64,000 nt of DNA, from positions 65,128,150-65,192,149 of the forward strand of contig CM050649.1 in NCBI GenBank assembly GCA_027574665.1, in the 5' to 3' direction. Under the pieces are notes generated by a model that was not told the origin of the DNA, ran no database searches, and was given only the letters and a program-made list of their open reading frames with translations. This stretch comes from Rhynochetos jubatus (Eukaryota > Chordata > Aves > Eurypygiformes > Rhynochetidae). The translations under genes and the position numbers were made by a program. Below, piece by piece: positions 40,316 to 57,403 of the stretch. The number at the start of each line of letters is the position of its first letter. Position 1 is the stretch's first letter.

Positions 40316-42720
40316 TGAAGTCAGACCAAAACTCTGTCTTTCTCAGTATACTGTTTCCAGCTGTGGGCAATGGTGAAGGCTCAAGAAGAGTATAAAAGCA
40401 GGAGACGACTAAATTGTGGTATTTCTTTGATATTTTCCTGGCATCAAGCTATGAAAATGCTCGGGGCTTCCTGGATCCTCTGAATACTTCTGGTGTCAAG
40501 CAGTGGATAAGAACTGCCCAGTTTAAACATGCACATCCATTCCTATATACATGAAAACAGCTTATCCTCTCAATTGATTTGAGCCTGACTTCTGGTAATT
40601 TCTTTTGCTACTCTCTGTTCCTTAGAAGTGAGGAGCTGTGAATAGCTGTTGGTCTCCACAGTGTTATTAGAGATATCTGCAATGTATCTCTTTGCTTTTT
40701 TACTGGGCAGAAAAGTCCTTGCATGTATAATCTGTCTTTATATGGAAGACGTCCTGTGCTTTTCATGTCCCTGGCTGCTGTTCCTGGTATCTTGATGTGC
40801 TCTGTTCTGTTAGGGACAGGGGCCAGAACTGCACGCAGTATTCAATACATCAGTACACTAAAATAATGCAGGGCAATGATTTTTCCTTTTCTCTATTTCT
40901 TTTCCAAACAGTCTTAACGTCCTGTTTGCTTATTTTGACTTTACAGAATTTTGAACTAATCTCTTCATAAAATTGCTAATTAATATCGCAACCTTTTTTT
41001 TCCTGAGAGCTCACAGTTAGCTCAGAACCTGCCACTCGATCGGTAGTTAGGATTGGGTGTTTCCCCATGTGGGTTACTGTGCATTAGCACTGAATTTTAT
41101 CTGTTTTATTGTTCTGGTGTTCAAAATGCTGCTGCCCTTCTGCACCTCCTCACACTCGCATCTTTTGTTTTTATTACTCTGAAAAATGCTGTAGCAAATA
41201 TAAACAACTTAATGTACATCCCCTGTCTATGCTATTTATGAGGATAATGACCAGAATGGAGTCCTGCACAGATCCCCATTCAGGTGTGTAAGTGACCTCC
41301 CGCTATTGTGAAAACTGACTGTTAGGCTCTGTTGTTTGTTTCTTGTCTTTTACCTGATCATTAATGCATGGCAGGAAGTTCTTATTCTATGAGGCTTTCC
41401 TTAAGACCATTTAATGATTTATAGTAAGTGTTCATGTCTTTAGCAAATTGTTGCTTATGTGTCTTTGGCTTGCTTTTCTATGTTTATCTTTTTATCTATT
41501 TTATTCTCCTTTGGTGTGACTTCTTATTTTTTAAATATATCTTCTTAGTTCTAATAAAATTATTTGCCCAAAATTTTGAACATTCTGGGGTTTGTTTGTT
41601 TGTTTATGTACAGAAGTTCATATTATGATGACTATAAACAATATCTTCTCCAACTTGGAAACTAGCTGCCTCATTTTTTATACAGTTTACTTTTTGGAAT
41701 TAAATACTATTTTAATGTCATTTTAGACTTTTTTTTTTCAATTTTAAAAGATGATTGTCCAATCCCATCAGGGTTATGGAGCAGTCGTTCTGTCGCAGCA
41801 TTTTGACCCATGACTTGCATGTTGCTCAGAACCAAGTCAAGAGTGTCTTGCCATTCTTTCAGCTTTCAGCAAAAGCTCCTCCATGAATCACTCATTTGTG
41901 GTGTCATTTAGTCTCTGCATCACACCCCAACCTGACATTTACCCAGTTTACATGGGGATGCTTGAAGTACCTGATTACTAATTTGTTTTTTTGCTGTCTC
42001 TTAAATCTCTCCTGGCACCTCACTGACACCTTTGTCATCTTGATTAGGCAGTGACAACTTATTTCTAATACTTACGTAGGCCTGGCATCTTAATCCATAA
42101 AGATAATGTGTAACATTCAATGCAAATAGCTATCTGATGCAAAGCTTTCTTTAACATACACAACATCCTTCTTTTTCTTGCCTGTGTAGTTTGTTTTGTG
42201 TTACAAGTGACAGTAGTCTCCACTGACTACTTTGCTTCCATCAAGACTCTGATGTGGCAGTTAGATCAATATTCTCACTTAAAGCTAGGTACCCTAGTTC
42301 CTTCATCTTATTTAAAAACTCCTAGCTTTTCAATAGTAGCATGTATGCATTGGATCTGTTTGTTTATTTTTCTATGCTACCTTTAAATGGTATTTTTGGG
42401 TGCAGAATGAGATTAACTTGTGTCCTAAATGGGTTGTACCAGCTTCTGTCATATCTTTTTGTCAAGGATATAAAACTTTTATGATTTCATCCCTCTATGA
42501 TTCATTCCCCAAGCCAGGTTTTCTTCTGCACCTGTTGTCTTTCTTATAGTCTTTAATTCAGTCCCCTTCTCTGGTAAGGTTCCTGGTTTTTAGTCCCAGA
42601 GGCTTTACCTGAATCCTATTATTGCTGTGCAGACTTTAAACAAAATTTGTCCAGTTTCTGATGAATCTAAGCCCTTCATCCCTATGCCATTGTCTGAAAG
42701 ACTCATTCTACAGACAGTGT
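40316..42720 (-). mobile_element. Long ancient CR1-type LINE, antisense, heavily decayed
   Basis: A series of antisense CR1 landmarks in the expected 3'-to-5' order. They are GTCAGACCAAAACTCTGTC with CTCAGTATACTGTTTCC (40320s), GGGGCCAGAACTGCACGCAG with TATTCAATAC (about 40815), GTGCATTAGCACTGAATTTT with ATCTGTTTTATTG (about 41080), ATGGAGTCCTGCACAGATCC with CCATTCAGG (about 41257), TACCTGATCATTAATGCATGG (about 41350), GCATGTATGCATTGGATC (about 42340) and GAATCTAAGCCCTTCATCC (about 42665). This ancient amniote CR1 family is recalled, not searched. Decay leaves no open reverse transcriptase frame, and small insertions such as T-runs interrupt it. Length is about 2.4 kb; borders are approximate. 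Confidence 0.65.
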
Positions 42721-43465
42721 GAAAAGCACTGCTGGAGCAAGAACAGAGGTAGACGGTCAGGGATATATTGTCGTATTTGAGGAGGCCATCTGATTATCAT
42801 AAATGAGATGCTCTGAAGAATACTAATCGTAGGCTGAAAGCAGTGGTATATAATGTACCTTGCTCACGCTCCCTTTACTCAGCCACGTTTTGTTCACCCA
42901 AGGGCCAAGTGGGGAAAATGATTTCTTACATCTTAAATGCACTTTTCTGCTTCTGAGGGATTTAGCAATAGTAGATGAATTAGGTAAGTAATTGAGTAGT
43001 GGTTATAGGCTGCACTTGTAGTAGGGAAGGCTCCAGTTCTGTAAATAACTGGTCTGTGTCTTTACTTCTGAATTCGAGGAGTGCCTCTGAAATCAGTGTC
43101 TCCACCTATCACAGATTTATGGGAGTAGTTTTGCTACAGGGGAAGCATTACATAGGAAGACTAACTGTCTAATGAGGAAAAACCACTTTTTGTGAAGGAA
43201 GCATATAAATCGAATTTTAAGTTCTCAATGTTTTCGCTAGATTTCCAAGGAAATAAAAATATTTGCCTTCTGTCCTTACAGTTGGTACCACACAAAGAGG
43301 AATGTCACAAAACACAAGCAGCCCTTTACACGTTCATTTACTTGCAGTTAATGTGGCAGAATACATTCATGTTTTTTGTCTTTGCAGGTATCTTGTGTTG
43401 CACTTAGGTGTTGACGTCAGAAAATAGCCTACAATAGCCTTGAGGAAAGTATTGTTACTGCACAA
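42721..43465. other. Unique intron between two CR1 copies
   Basis: Nothing recognised. The left edge may include further decayed CR1 sequence. Confidence 0.5.
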
Positions 43466-44034
43466 AGATCACATAATGGTTTGGTTTGGAAGGGACCTTA
43501 AAGACCATCTAGTTCCAAGCCCCCTGCCATGGGCAGGGGCACCTTCCACTAAAACAGGTTAAACCACAACAGCCCCCTGGAAGTACTGGAAGGCTGCTGT
43601 AAGGTCTCCCTGTAGTCTTCTCTAAGCTAAATAGCTCCAACTCTCTCAGCCTGTCCCCATAGGAGAGGTGCTCCAGCCCTCTCTGGACTCGCTCCAACAG
43701 GTCCATAGCTTTCTTGTGCTGGGGACTCCAGAACTAGATGCAGGGTTCTAGGTGGAGTTTCACCAGAGTGGAGTAGAGGGGGAGAATCACCTCTGTTAAA
43801 TGGTTGTTCACACTTCTTTTGATGCAGCCTAGGATACAGTGGGACCTCTGGGCTGCGAGCACACATTGTCAGCACATGTAGTCAGTTTTTCATCCACCAG
43901 AACCCCCAAGTCCTTCTCCCCAGATCTGTTCTCAACCCAGTTATCCCCCAGCCTCTATTGATACCGAGGGTTGCTTGGACCCAGGTGCAGTACCTTGTAC
44001 TTGGCCTTGTTCAACTTCAGGAGGTTTGCATGAA
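43466..44034 (-). mobile_element. CR1 LINE, antisense, 5'-truncated
   Basis: Antisense bird CR1 3' half. It starts with the reverse complement of the tail (ATAATGGTTTGGTTTGGAAG, GGACCTTAAAGACCATCTAG) and includes GCCCCCTGCCATGGGCAGGG, CTCTCTCAGCCTGTCCCCAT and AGAGGTGCTCCAGCCCTCTC. Further right are TCCAGAACTAGATGCAGGG and CCCCCAAGTCCTTCTCC. It ends near TTGTTCAACTTCAGGAGG. The reverse-strand frames inside it (43509-43875) are pieces of CR1 with frameshifts. Moderate divergence makes it much younger than the 40316-42720 copy. Confidence 0.92.
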
Positions 44035-46070
44035 GGGGAAAGTAAGTAACACATTATCTGCTACAGGAACAGCTTTGCTCTAGATATCCAAAGCAGATAA
44101 AAAACCCTGGGAGTGCCCTCTTGTAGTCAGATAATTTATAGGATAATCTTATAGGATTTCCTATAAGAATATCTGATGGTTTGGATAATCACAGACAGCA
44201 AGCAGAAATTTGGGTGTCAGCCTTGCTGCTCTACTGCCAGTGATGTTGGCTGGCTCCCAGAGTCAGCCAGTGAATAGGTTTGGAGGTGAGAAAATTTTAA
44301 AACTTCACTATAGAGTAAATATTCCTGGTTTTAACCAGAAATTGTGCATGGGAACTAATACGTATTTCCATTTTCATTCAAGGGCATGTTTCCCTTAGCT
44401 CTCTGTTCTTAAATATAGTTTTATTTGTTAACTCTGAAGTGATTAAAACATATACTAACTCTGGAGTGCCTTTAGAAAGTTTTTTTTTTTTATTCTAATT
44501 TACAGTTCTGTGGTGACAAAAAGACCGTAGACTTTTCAGTACATGGTTACTGAAAATTGTTTTGGATGGTTTTCATGTTCAGTCATGACAAACAAGAGGG
44601 GCATGGGGCGATGTATTTATGGTCACAGTATTTAAAACACATCTGTGTATGCCCACCTGTGGAGGCTCTTAACTATCTCCATCACTGCTGTCCTAGAACA
44701 TCCATGTAAACACTGAAAGAATTATGCATGCAATAGTCTAAGAAATAGGAAAACTTGATCAAATATGAAAATAGTATCAACTTATAGGGCTTTCTTTGAG
44801 TTTTCCTTCTACCTTTTTATTGATGTTTCAAGTAATACCAAATAGAGATATACATTGATATATTTATGGAAGGAGTGAAGTAGAAGTATGAGAAGTCCTT
44901 TATTCTCTAAAATGGGTACCTGGTAGATCCCAAATTTTTAGCCTCTGTTCATATCTCATATCTGAAAAAAATAAATCCCATAGCTTTAAGATTTTGGGGC
45001 ACTAGCTTGTTTCTCCAGTTCACTGGTGGTACATCCTGCTACTGTGTAGGAGGCACAATACATTAGTTGTCAGTTCCCATCTCTCTAAGGTCAGCTGCCT
45101 CAACTGTGGGAACCAGCTGACAGATGATAAAGGTTGATTTCTTTTCTTCCATGTAGGTTGTTAGCAGGATTTCAATTAGTGCAATTAAATGTACCTGTTT
45201 TCTTGAGGTCCTGTCAGCTCTAACGTAAATAAACTTGTGCTTCATGAGGCAAGTTCAGTGCCTCATGGAGCTTAGCATTAGTTTTCTTTCTTAGAAGTAT
45301 TTTTTTCTCTTTTTAAAAGAATATTTGGTGTGTTTTTTTCTGGTGATCTCTTTTATAGTTTTCAAGTATAGCATCTAAACTTTTGACATTCCTATTCCCT
45401 TTTTTTAGGAGGGTTCCATAAGATGTTGCATTTTATGTTCTATTTGTCCATCATCAAGTGGATTTTGATTGCAATATGCCACACAGTCTTTGGACAGATC
45501 TCCAGGGGTGTAGTGAAAGACCACAGTTCTTTTAGCTAGCTTTCTGCCACCAGATCAGGAAGTATGATACCCTTGATGTGTAAAGGTGTATGTTGAGAAG
45601 CCTATGGTGTTGTAATACCTAGGATACTCCGAATCAGAGAAGGAATATTAATGTCTTCTCTCCCACACCCCCATCTGTCAGATATTAAATAGCCCAGACT
45701 AACTGCTTACTGTCCTGACTTATGTTCCTGAAATATTTGAGAGAACTTTCTTCTTTCTCTCTCCCTATTAACTTACCAAAGCTCAGCCCAAGCATTTCTT
45801 TCCTTGTCAGCTGGTGTCCTCTGATGTTCAGATGAGAGCACCCCAAGAGCAGGAAGGCATCCCTGTCAGTTTGTTGCGGGCAGAGGAATGTATAGAGAAA
45901 AGCCAATACCCAGCTTTTGAAGAGTAAGCTCCTCTGGCCATGGCAGGAAGGTGCCATGGGGCAGAACCCAACAAAAGCACCCAGCTGCTCTCTTCCTTCC
46001 TGTTGCAAAGCTTCTTTTCTGTTGCAGTGACCACCACCTGTCCCTGAAAAGCTGGAGAGAAGCTGCTTTG

Positions 46071-46144
46071 GCTGGTTGCTATGTCAACCGTGCTCCCTTT
46101 GCCTGCAGAAAATCTAGTGCTGGTTGGTATGGCAACCCTCCTCG
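46071..46144. promoter_or_regulatory. Candidate paired RFX X-box motifs
   Basis: GTTGCTATGTCAAC at 46075-46088 and GTTGGTATGGCAAC at 46123-46136 are 14-bp near-palindromes. They resemble the RFX-family X-box (GTTGCCATGGCAAC type), each one or two changes from symmetry. They sit at the heads of two similar 26-bp segments (GCTGGTTG...CAACC) whose starts are 48 bp apart. Binding or enhancer function is inference only. Confidence 0.35.
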
Positions 46145-49100
46145 CAGCACCCAGAGATGCTCCGTGGGGGATAGGCTCTTTGCAGAAGGCACCATGGTTG
46201 TGGTTGAGATGGAAACTCTTGTGCCAAAGAATATGAGAGAGCAGGAAAGATCCATGCAATCACACATTAATTTGGAAAACTGAATTTTGTACCATCCAGT
46301 GGGTTCTTGGAGACTAAATATTTCCTTTGAGCTATTTATAACACCATTCTTGTGTGTTTCAGTAGAAGAAGAAAAAAGTCATGGTAATTTGGTACAAAGG
46401 ATACCAAGACAACATGGGTGTATGGAGGGTCGTACTGAAATCAGTATCATTGAGCTGCTTTAGCATTTAATTTTCTTGACAGAAGAGTATTTTAGCCATG
46501 TGCTTGGGAAAATACATGCCCTGTTTTCAACCTGCCACTATTGCATGGTTTTTGAGTGGTGTCAGAGAGAAGACAGAATCAGGATCTTACAGGTGAGGTG
46601 AATCTTTACTATAACAGCAGGTACACCAAGCAACATTAGAGGAAGGTGCTCTGGTAGGGTAGGGTGGGTGTGTGCACGCCTCCTTCATTCAGGCTATTCA
46701 TGAACTATATCTAACACCAGAGAGGTTCTGACCAGGCAGTTTTCTTGTAAAAGATTTTGCAGAACAAAAGATTTCGGTGGCTTTCTACATTCACTGACAA
46801 TTAAATAAGTAATATATGGTTTAGACACTGGGAAATCAAAATATTAACAGATAAAATATAAATTTTTTCTTTAATAAAATTTTTCTTTAATATGAAAGCT
46901 GCTGAAGCTTTTAGAAAGTTTTGAATGCTGAGAAAAAAGTTGAACTGATCATCTCACAAAAAACAATAGTATTTCTGGTAAATTCTGACTTTGAAGATTA
47001 GCCTTTCTGAATACATCTGTATTAAATTCATATTTAGCTATGTGAACTAATGTGTGCATGAATCTATATCTCAGGTCTCTTCTGTGTATAATAGGTAGAC
47101 AGATTTACAGCTGTGTTGTCAAAGCACAGGGTTCATGAGTTTGGCTTTGCAACTCACTTTGGGTTTATTGGGAAGAGTATAGCTCAATCATCAGTGCTTC
47201 AGAAAAAGCTCCTTATACTACAACAGCCATATCTAAAATTTGAAATTATGTGGAAGGTGAGGAAAGGGATCTTGAAATTATATGGGACTAAGGCATGGAT
47301 TTTCAACACATCTGGCTATCCACTGAATTAGTATTTACTTTAGTAACTCATCAAAAAACCCCCAGTCCAAAATAAATAGTTGCATTTGTCTGTTGGTCAA
47401 TAAAACCAGGATGTGAAATTACATCCAAATGCAAATTTTAGACAGGAATCTGTTACAAGTAGACACAAAGCTGTCCTCACAAGCAGTGGGATTTTTTTTT
47501 TTGCATCACTTTTTCCAATATTTCCAGTAATTTTGAATGTATTTATTTTATATGAATAATTTCTTTTTATTAACTGCCATATTAACAGTATTCCATCATA
47601 ATTATTAACTCTAGTGTTCTATCTAGCAATTGTTTTGAAGAAACACAATTTTACAGCACATGGAAAACACATCCTTGATACATAACACACTAAGACTGTA
47701 AACAGTGATAGTTTTAAAACATTGACTGCTATAATTCTGATAATTTTTTTATGAATAAACTATATTTTAAAAATTTTCCTTCCTCTTTATTGAGAGCAGA
47801 TAACAACCCAGTAACAGAAAAAAATATTATTTGCTTTTAGTTTTACAGCATATTAGTATTTATCATTCATTAGTCCTATAGTCAGTACATTAGGTAGCGT
47901 ACAGTAGCATACTATAACACATTCTGCCTGTCTGAAGTGGCTTTGTGGCTAAATCATAGTTGTGCTTCCTACACAGTATGTGCAGTTTATCAAGAGACCA
48001 ATATCATGTAGAAAACACTTAAAATTTCTTTGTATGTTCTTACCGCATATAATATTTGTGTGTCTCTCTAATTCTTGCCTAAGGTGTTTTGAAATCACAG
48101 GTAATACAAAGAATACAGGTATGTTATGCTTTATTGAAGTTGCAATATAGGATTCTTCACCATTGTAGCTAAATTCCTTCCCAAGTATCATCTACTGAGT
48201 TTTTTCTTTCCCCCCCTCTCCCCGCCCAGGGAAAACTATGCTGAAAAAACACCAGCACACCTTGGTGTGTGCCTTTCCTTACATTAGTGGCATCGTTGCA
48301 ATGCTACAAAGTCAAGGATGCTTGTCACCGTTCTTTATCTTTGTAGGGTGTTCCATGGTCTTTGAATACACAGAAGAGAGCTCATGTTGCCTGTGCAGTC
48401 CAGCTTTTCCCATTTTGAGGACATTTCTCCTGTACCTGAGAAGCACTGTGTTTGTCCTTCTGCCAGGGCTTTGAGTGATTTTGTTACCATGCTCGACCTG
48501 AAGCATCTGTTACTGTGAGGAACTGGAGAGGGCAAAGGGGAACCTCGGATGTGGCAAAGTATTGTATGGGGAAAAAAGATGATTTATGGAGGTCTTTGCT
48601 GCTGAGGAAATTGTCCGCTGCTCTGTGCAGTAGTTAGAATTTCTAAAGCTGGCAGCTCTGTGTCGTCTTTGACATAAAATAGCACCCTAATACAGTAGCT
48701 GTAGTGGAATTAATCTCTTCTAGCTTTAGACACCTGCCCTCTTGACCTCTATATCAGAGCTAGTCATCATAAACTCCCCTGGAGGAAGATGGCTCTTCAT
48801 AAACCTTGTAGGCTCCTTACCTGAGGGGAGAAGTCCATTTTCTCATTTTACCTGACAGATACCTAGTGCATTTATCCAGTCCTCACAAACCGTTTTTGCA
48901 TTTTCCTCTGAAGTATAGAAAAGGGGAAATCTTCCTTTATGGGCACAAAGCCTAGCAAACTGGCTAATCAAAGAATGAGGGCTGACATCCTCATGGGTTT
49001 GATAAGCTCAGTTTCTGCTGGTGGTGATTTTGGTAGAGCTGCTCTAAGGAGCTGGCCTTTCCTGTTCATTTTATCGCTTCTCACACAACCATGCGGTTTC

Positions 49101-51248
49101 AGTGCAGTTCTAATATGAGTTTGCTGCTGCTTTTTACTTTGAGCTTATCAGAAAAAGTGTGATGGTTAAAAAGCATGGTTCGTATTCATTCCTTCTATCC
49201 CATCATCTTCAGAGCAGGTCAGGCTGCACAGGGATCCTTCAAGGTGTGTGGTAGCACACATACCTCCTTGGGCACTGTGCTTCTGCTGCGTCTGCTGTTC
49301 AAAGTGCAGAGGGGGGTTATGCAGACATGTCAGTGCGTCTGGACAGTATAGTGCCATTGCAGAAGATGCTGCGTGAGCATTTTCCTTAGTAGATACCACG
49401 CAAAGAACTGGGAATGGGCTGATATTTCATATGTAATAATGTTGGCTTTTTTAATTACTTCTCAGTGTATTATTGCTTTCAATACATGCAAATATAGTCA
49501 TATGCGTCAGCAGATGTATAACTAGGAAGGGTTTATTTAAAGTTAAGATGAAATAAGAAGTGACTGTTAATTGAAGAAGCACTAATGAAATATGTACTTT
49601 AGAGGATATATTTTGGAAGTTTGTCTTTCAGTCAAGACACTGAAAGTTCTGGATGTTGCTATTTCCGTGTGCAATTTCTACACTTTTTTCTTTGTTGTAC
49701 CCTGCCATAGTAATTTTTAGTTAAATAAACGAATGAAATGACAATTACTGCTAACGCTGTTACATATGTTTTACTTAACTAGTTAATCACTCCATTCGTT
49801 AGCTGTTAAGTGCATTTTATCTCAAGCCAAAGGAAAAATGAACCTAACCTAAAGCTCTCTTCTGCTCAACTGTACTGCTTATCTTGTATTTTAGGGCTAG
49901 CCTGTCCCCTTCTTTCAATGCTGTGCAGTGCCTTCCCGTCTTTTTATTTCTGGTTTGCATTATTTTGCCATATATTGCGCATTTATACATAGTGAGATGC
50001 TGGAGTACTGCACATGTGTTCACTGTTTTTCTAATCCCTGGGTTCTTGACAGTGATATGCAAACCATTATAGAAGCCAAGCACATAGCAAATGTTGAATG
50101 TTAATAGAAACAAGTTTTAATTATGGTGAAACAGAGCTGGTAGAGGATATTCATTCTAATGCATCAGTGTCAGAAAATTGGCTGCAGAGAACATGAGGAG
50201 AGGTGTGGTCTTCCTGACATGCTAATGGCAGTGAGGCAAGCGCACTCAGTGTAACATGTACTTCATTCAGCATTGAGCAGGGACCACTAGTCCCACTGAA
50301 GAAAGCTTCTGACAAAAAGGTCGGAGCATGTTCTCCCGAGCAGTCGTGTTGGATTTGAGGTTTGAAGAATGAGCTTCCTTCCAGGCAGTTCCACAAGGGC
50401 TCCTTTCTCCCATCACTGGGCCCTTTTGTTTTTCAAAGCTCTCCTAAAATGGTAACAGCTTGTCCTTGATATCCATAATGATTTATTTTTCTAAGCAATT
50501 AATATTGATTTCTTAAAGCTATAGCGGGTTCCTCATTAAAGAGAATGAATTGCTGAATAAAAAATGCAAAGGCTCTGAGCGTGAAAGGCATGCTCAAGTT
50601 TCATTTGATTTCAAGGAAAAGCTGTAGGGCTTGAGGGAAACATGGAAGGATCAGTGCCTAAAAATGGGTTGTCTCTACATGAAACCCATTACAAGAACGG
50701 ACCATTCCCAACGGTCCTCCTTAGGAAGCCTGAGCATCCTTTTCCCAAACAAGCAGCAAGCCTGAGGGGTTTTGCATCACCAGCTTGTAGAACCAGATGC
50801 AAATGCAGGTATCCTGTGGCCTGCACACCTGCTGCTAAATATTTAAATGTGTTTGGAGATCACATAAATTTCTCAGCGTTTTATGAAGAGTTTCATGAAG
50901 AGTTTTATCGTTTAGAGCAGTTCTATAATTTGAAAATCAGGGTTTTAATGGCCTATTCTTCCTGTCCCATTTTTTTTCAGTGTTAAATATGATAATATTA
51001 TCAGACCTGAACCCAGTGTTTTCTTTAATTGTAAACATTAATTTCCATATATAAGGAAGCATTATTTTCAGATATTCAGGGTTTTTTTATTTCATACATA
51101 AAAATATGCTTTCTAAAAATGAAAATATCCTTCCACACTTTGAAAGTTCTAAGGGAAGGAAAAAACAAAGGTTTTTCTTTCTTAACAGGAATTTTTGCTA
51201 TTTCGTGTGTGTTTTGGGTTTGGAGTTTTTTTGTGTGGGTGTTTTGGT

Positions 51249-51300
51249 TTTTTTTTTTTTTTTTTTGGTTGGTTGGTTGGTTTTTTAATTTTTTTTGTCA
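51249..51300. repeat. T-rich tract with (GGTT)4
   Basis: A T-run of about 18, then GGTTGGTTGGTTGGTT and another T-run. A low-complexity tract. Confidence 0.85.
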
Positions 51301-51992
51301 CTTAACTTTAAAATGTTCCTTTAAAAAAAATATTACCATAAGCTAATCAATGAGGCCGGTTGTTCAAGACTTCCGAAGTGTTTCAATATAGCATTATTAC
51401 AACATGACCAAGACAAGTTAGCAAATTCTGTAAAGACGAATTTTAAAATGGATGTTTTAGACTTCTATATCCATATTTAGCTGCTTATGTTAGTGATCTC
51501 TGCTCTTAAGAGACACCATAAACATTTATTGACTAAATTTTGAAAACCAGGCATTGACATTAGTAGGTCTTTACTGCGGTTTACTGTTCTTCTAAGTACC
51601 AATGTAGCTTGTTGATAAGAAAATCTTTATGCCATTGCAAGATGCAGTCTTCCACAAAGGCACATGTATAGACGTCTTTGCAGCTTATTTTTCAGATACA
51701 ATTTTGCATACTGCTTCAAAATACTTTGAATGTTTTCTCATTCATCTATCAGTTTAAAAAATAGGGAAGATTGCAGTCTTTACCTATTATCTCATTAATC
51801 ATTCCACAAACATCATAATTTTGGGTAATTGTTGGGGGGGGGCTAGATGAAAGAAATGGTGGAGCAGGAACAAACATACCAATAATAACTGAATTTATTA
51901 AGGTTTGAAATGCTCCTTTAGACTAGAGTGATACTTGAATTATTACAATTATTTAATAAGTGATAGGATTATTTAATGTTTTTATTAAGTTT

Positions 51993-52007
51993 AAAAAAAA
52001 AAAAAAA
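51993..52007 (+). repeat. A15 tract about 120 bp upstream of exon 4
   Basis: Uninterrupted A-run followed by CACAACAAG. It lies well upstream of the exon 4 branch-point region, so no splicing role is evident. Confidence 0.9.
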
Positions 52008-52099
52008 CACAACAAGAACCCAACATTAAATTAAACCAACAGCAAAATAAGCTAGTGACAGAGAAAAAAGACTTCTCTAGTTATGCCAAGTATGACTGA

Positions 52100-56464
<4,365 letters not shown>

Positions 56465-57403
56465 AGGTGATGTTCCCTAGGGCTCAGTATTGGGGTCAGT
56501 TCTGTTTAATATCTTTATCAATGACCTGGACAAGGGGATCGAGTGCACCCTCAGTAAATTTGCAGAGGATATCAAGCTGGGTGGGAGTGTTGATCTGCTT
56601 GAGGGTAAGAAGGCTCTGCAGAGGGATCTGGACAGGCTGGATGGATGGGCCGAGGCCAACTGTAGGAAGTTCAACAAGGCCAAGAGCTGGGTCCTGCAAC
56701 TGGATCACAACTCCCTGCAATGCTAGAGGCTTGGGGGAACTGGTAGATGAAAAACTGGACATGAGCCATAAGTGTGTGCTGGCAGCCCAGAAAGCCAACT
56801 GTATCCTGGGCTGTATCCAGAAGAGCATGGCCAACAGCTCAAGGGAGGTGATTCTCCCTCTCTACTCTGCTCTCATGAGACCCCACCTGGAATACTGCGT
56901 CCAGCTCTGAGTCCCCTAACATAAGAAGGATATCAACCAGTTGGAGTGAGTCCAGAGGAGAGCCACAAAAAGGACAAGAGGGAAGAACACCTCTTCTTTG
57001 GAGAAAGGCTGAGAGAGTTGGGCTGGTTCAGCCTGAAGAAGAGAAGACTCTGGGGAGACCTTACAGTAGCCTTCCAGTACCTGAAGGGGCCTGCAGGAAA
57101 TCTGTAAGGGAACTTTTTACAAGGGACTGCAGTGACAGGACAAGGAGGAACCTTAAATTGAAAGAGGATAGATTCATATTGGGCATCAAAAAGAAATTCT
57201 TCACAAAGAGGGTGATGAGACACTGGAACAGGTTGCCCAGAGAAGCTGTGGATGCCCCATTCCTGGAAGTGTTCAAGGCCAGGCTGGATGAGGCTTTGAG
57301 CAACCTGGTCTAGTGGAGGGTGTCCCTGCCCATGGCAGGGGGGTTGGAACTAGGTGATCTTTAAGGTCCCTTCCAACCCACACCATTCCGTGATTCTATG
57401 ATT
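56465..57403 (+). mobile_element. CR1 LINE, sense, with decayed reverse transcriptase end
   Basis: A CR1 copy of about 0.94 kb including the end of the reverse transcriptase region. The frame opens [20 protein letters not shown]. The FADD catalytic box reads FAED, and the frame continues [27 protein letters not shown] before a stop at about 56724. It then covers the rest of ORF2, broken by frameshifts, and the 3' end (CACTGGAACAGGTTGCCCAG, GGGGTTGGAACTAGGTGATC), ending in CCGTGATTCTATGATT. The catalytic change, stop and truncation mark a dead copy. Its 3' terminus is intact, which fits target-primed insertion. Confidence 0.93.

Larger units (their letters stand above)
44035..51992. other. Unique AT-rich intron upstream of exon 4
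   Basis: No gene or named mobile element seen. It includes a GC-richer patch near 45930-46250 with paired X-box-like motifs, a C-rich stretch near 48210-48230 and a T-rich/GGTT tract at 51249-51300. The frame at 50642-50986 and others have no recognised homology. The missing exon 3 was looked for here and not found. Confidence 0.55.

Noticed and set aside
43509-43875. Minus-strand frames resembling a protein (DLLERVQRGLEHLSYGDRLREL)
   Set aside because: These are translated CR1 3' sequence with frameshifts, already explained by the CR1 copy.
45951-46283. 110-codon frame in the GC-richer patch upstream of exon 4
   Set aside because: No homology recognised and a 143-codon antisense frame overlaps it. 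The patch is more interesting for its X-box-like motifs.
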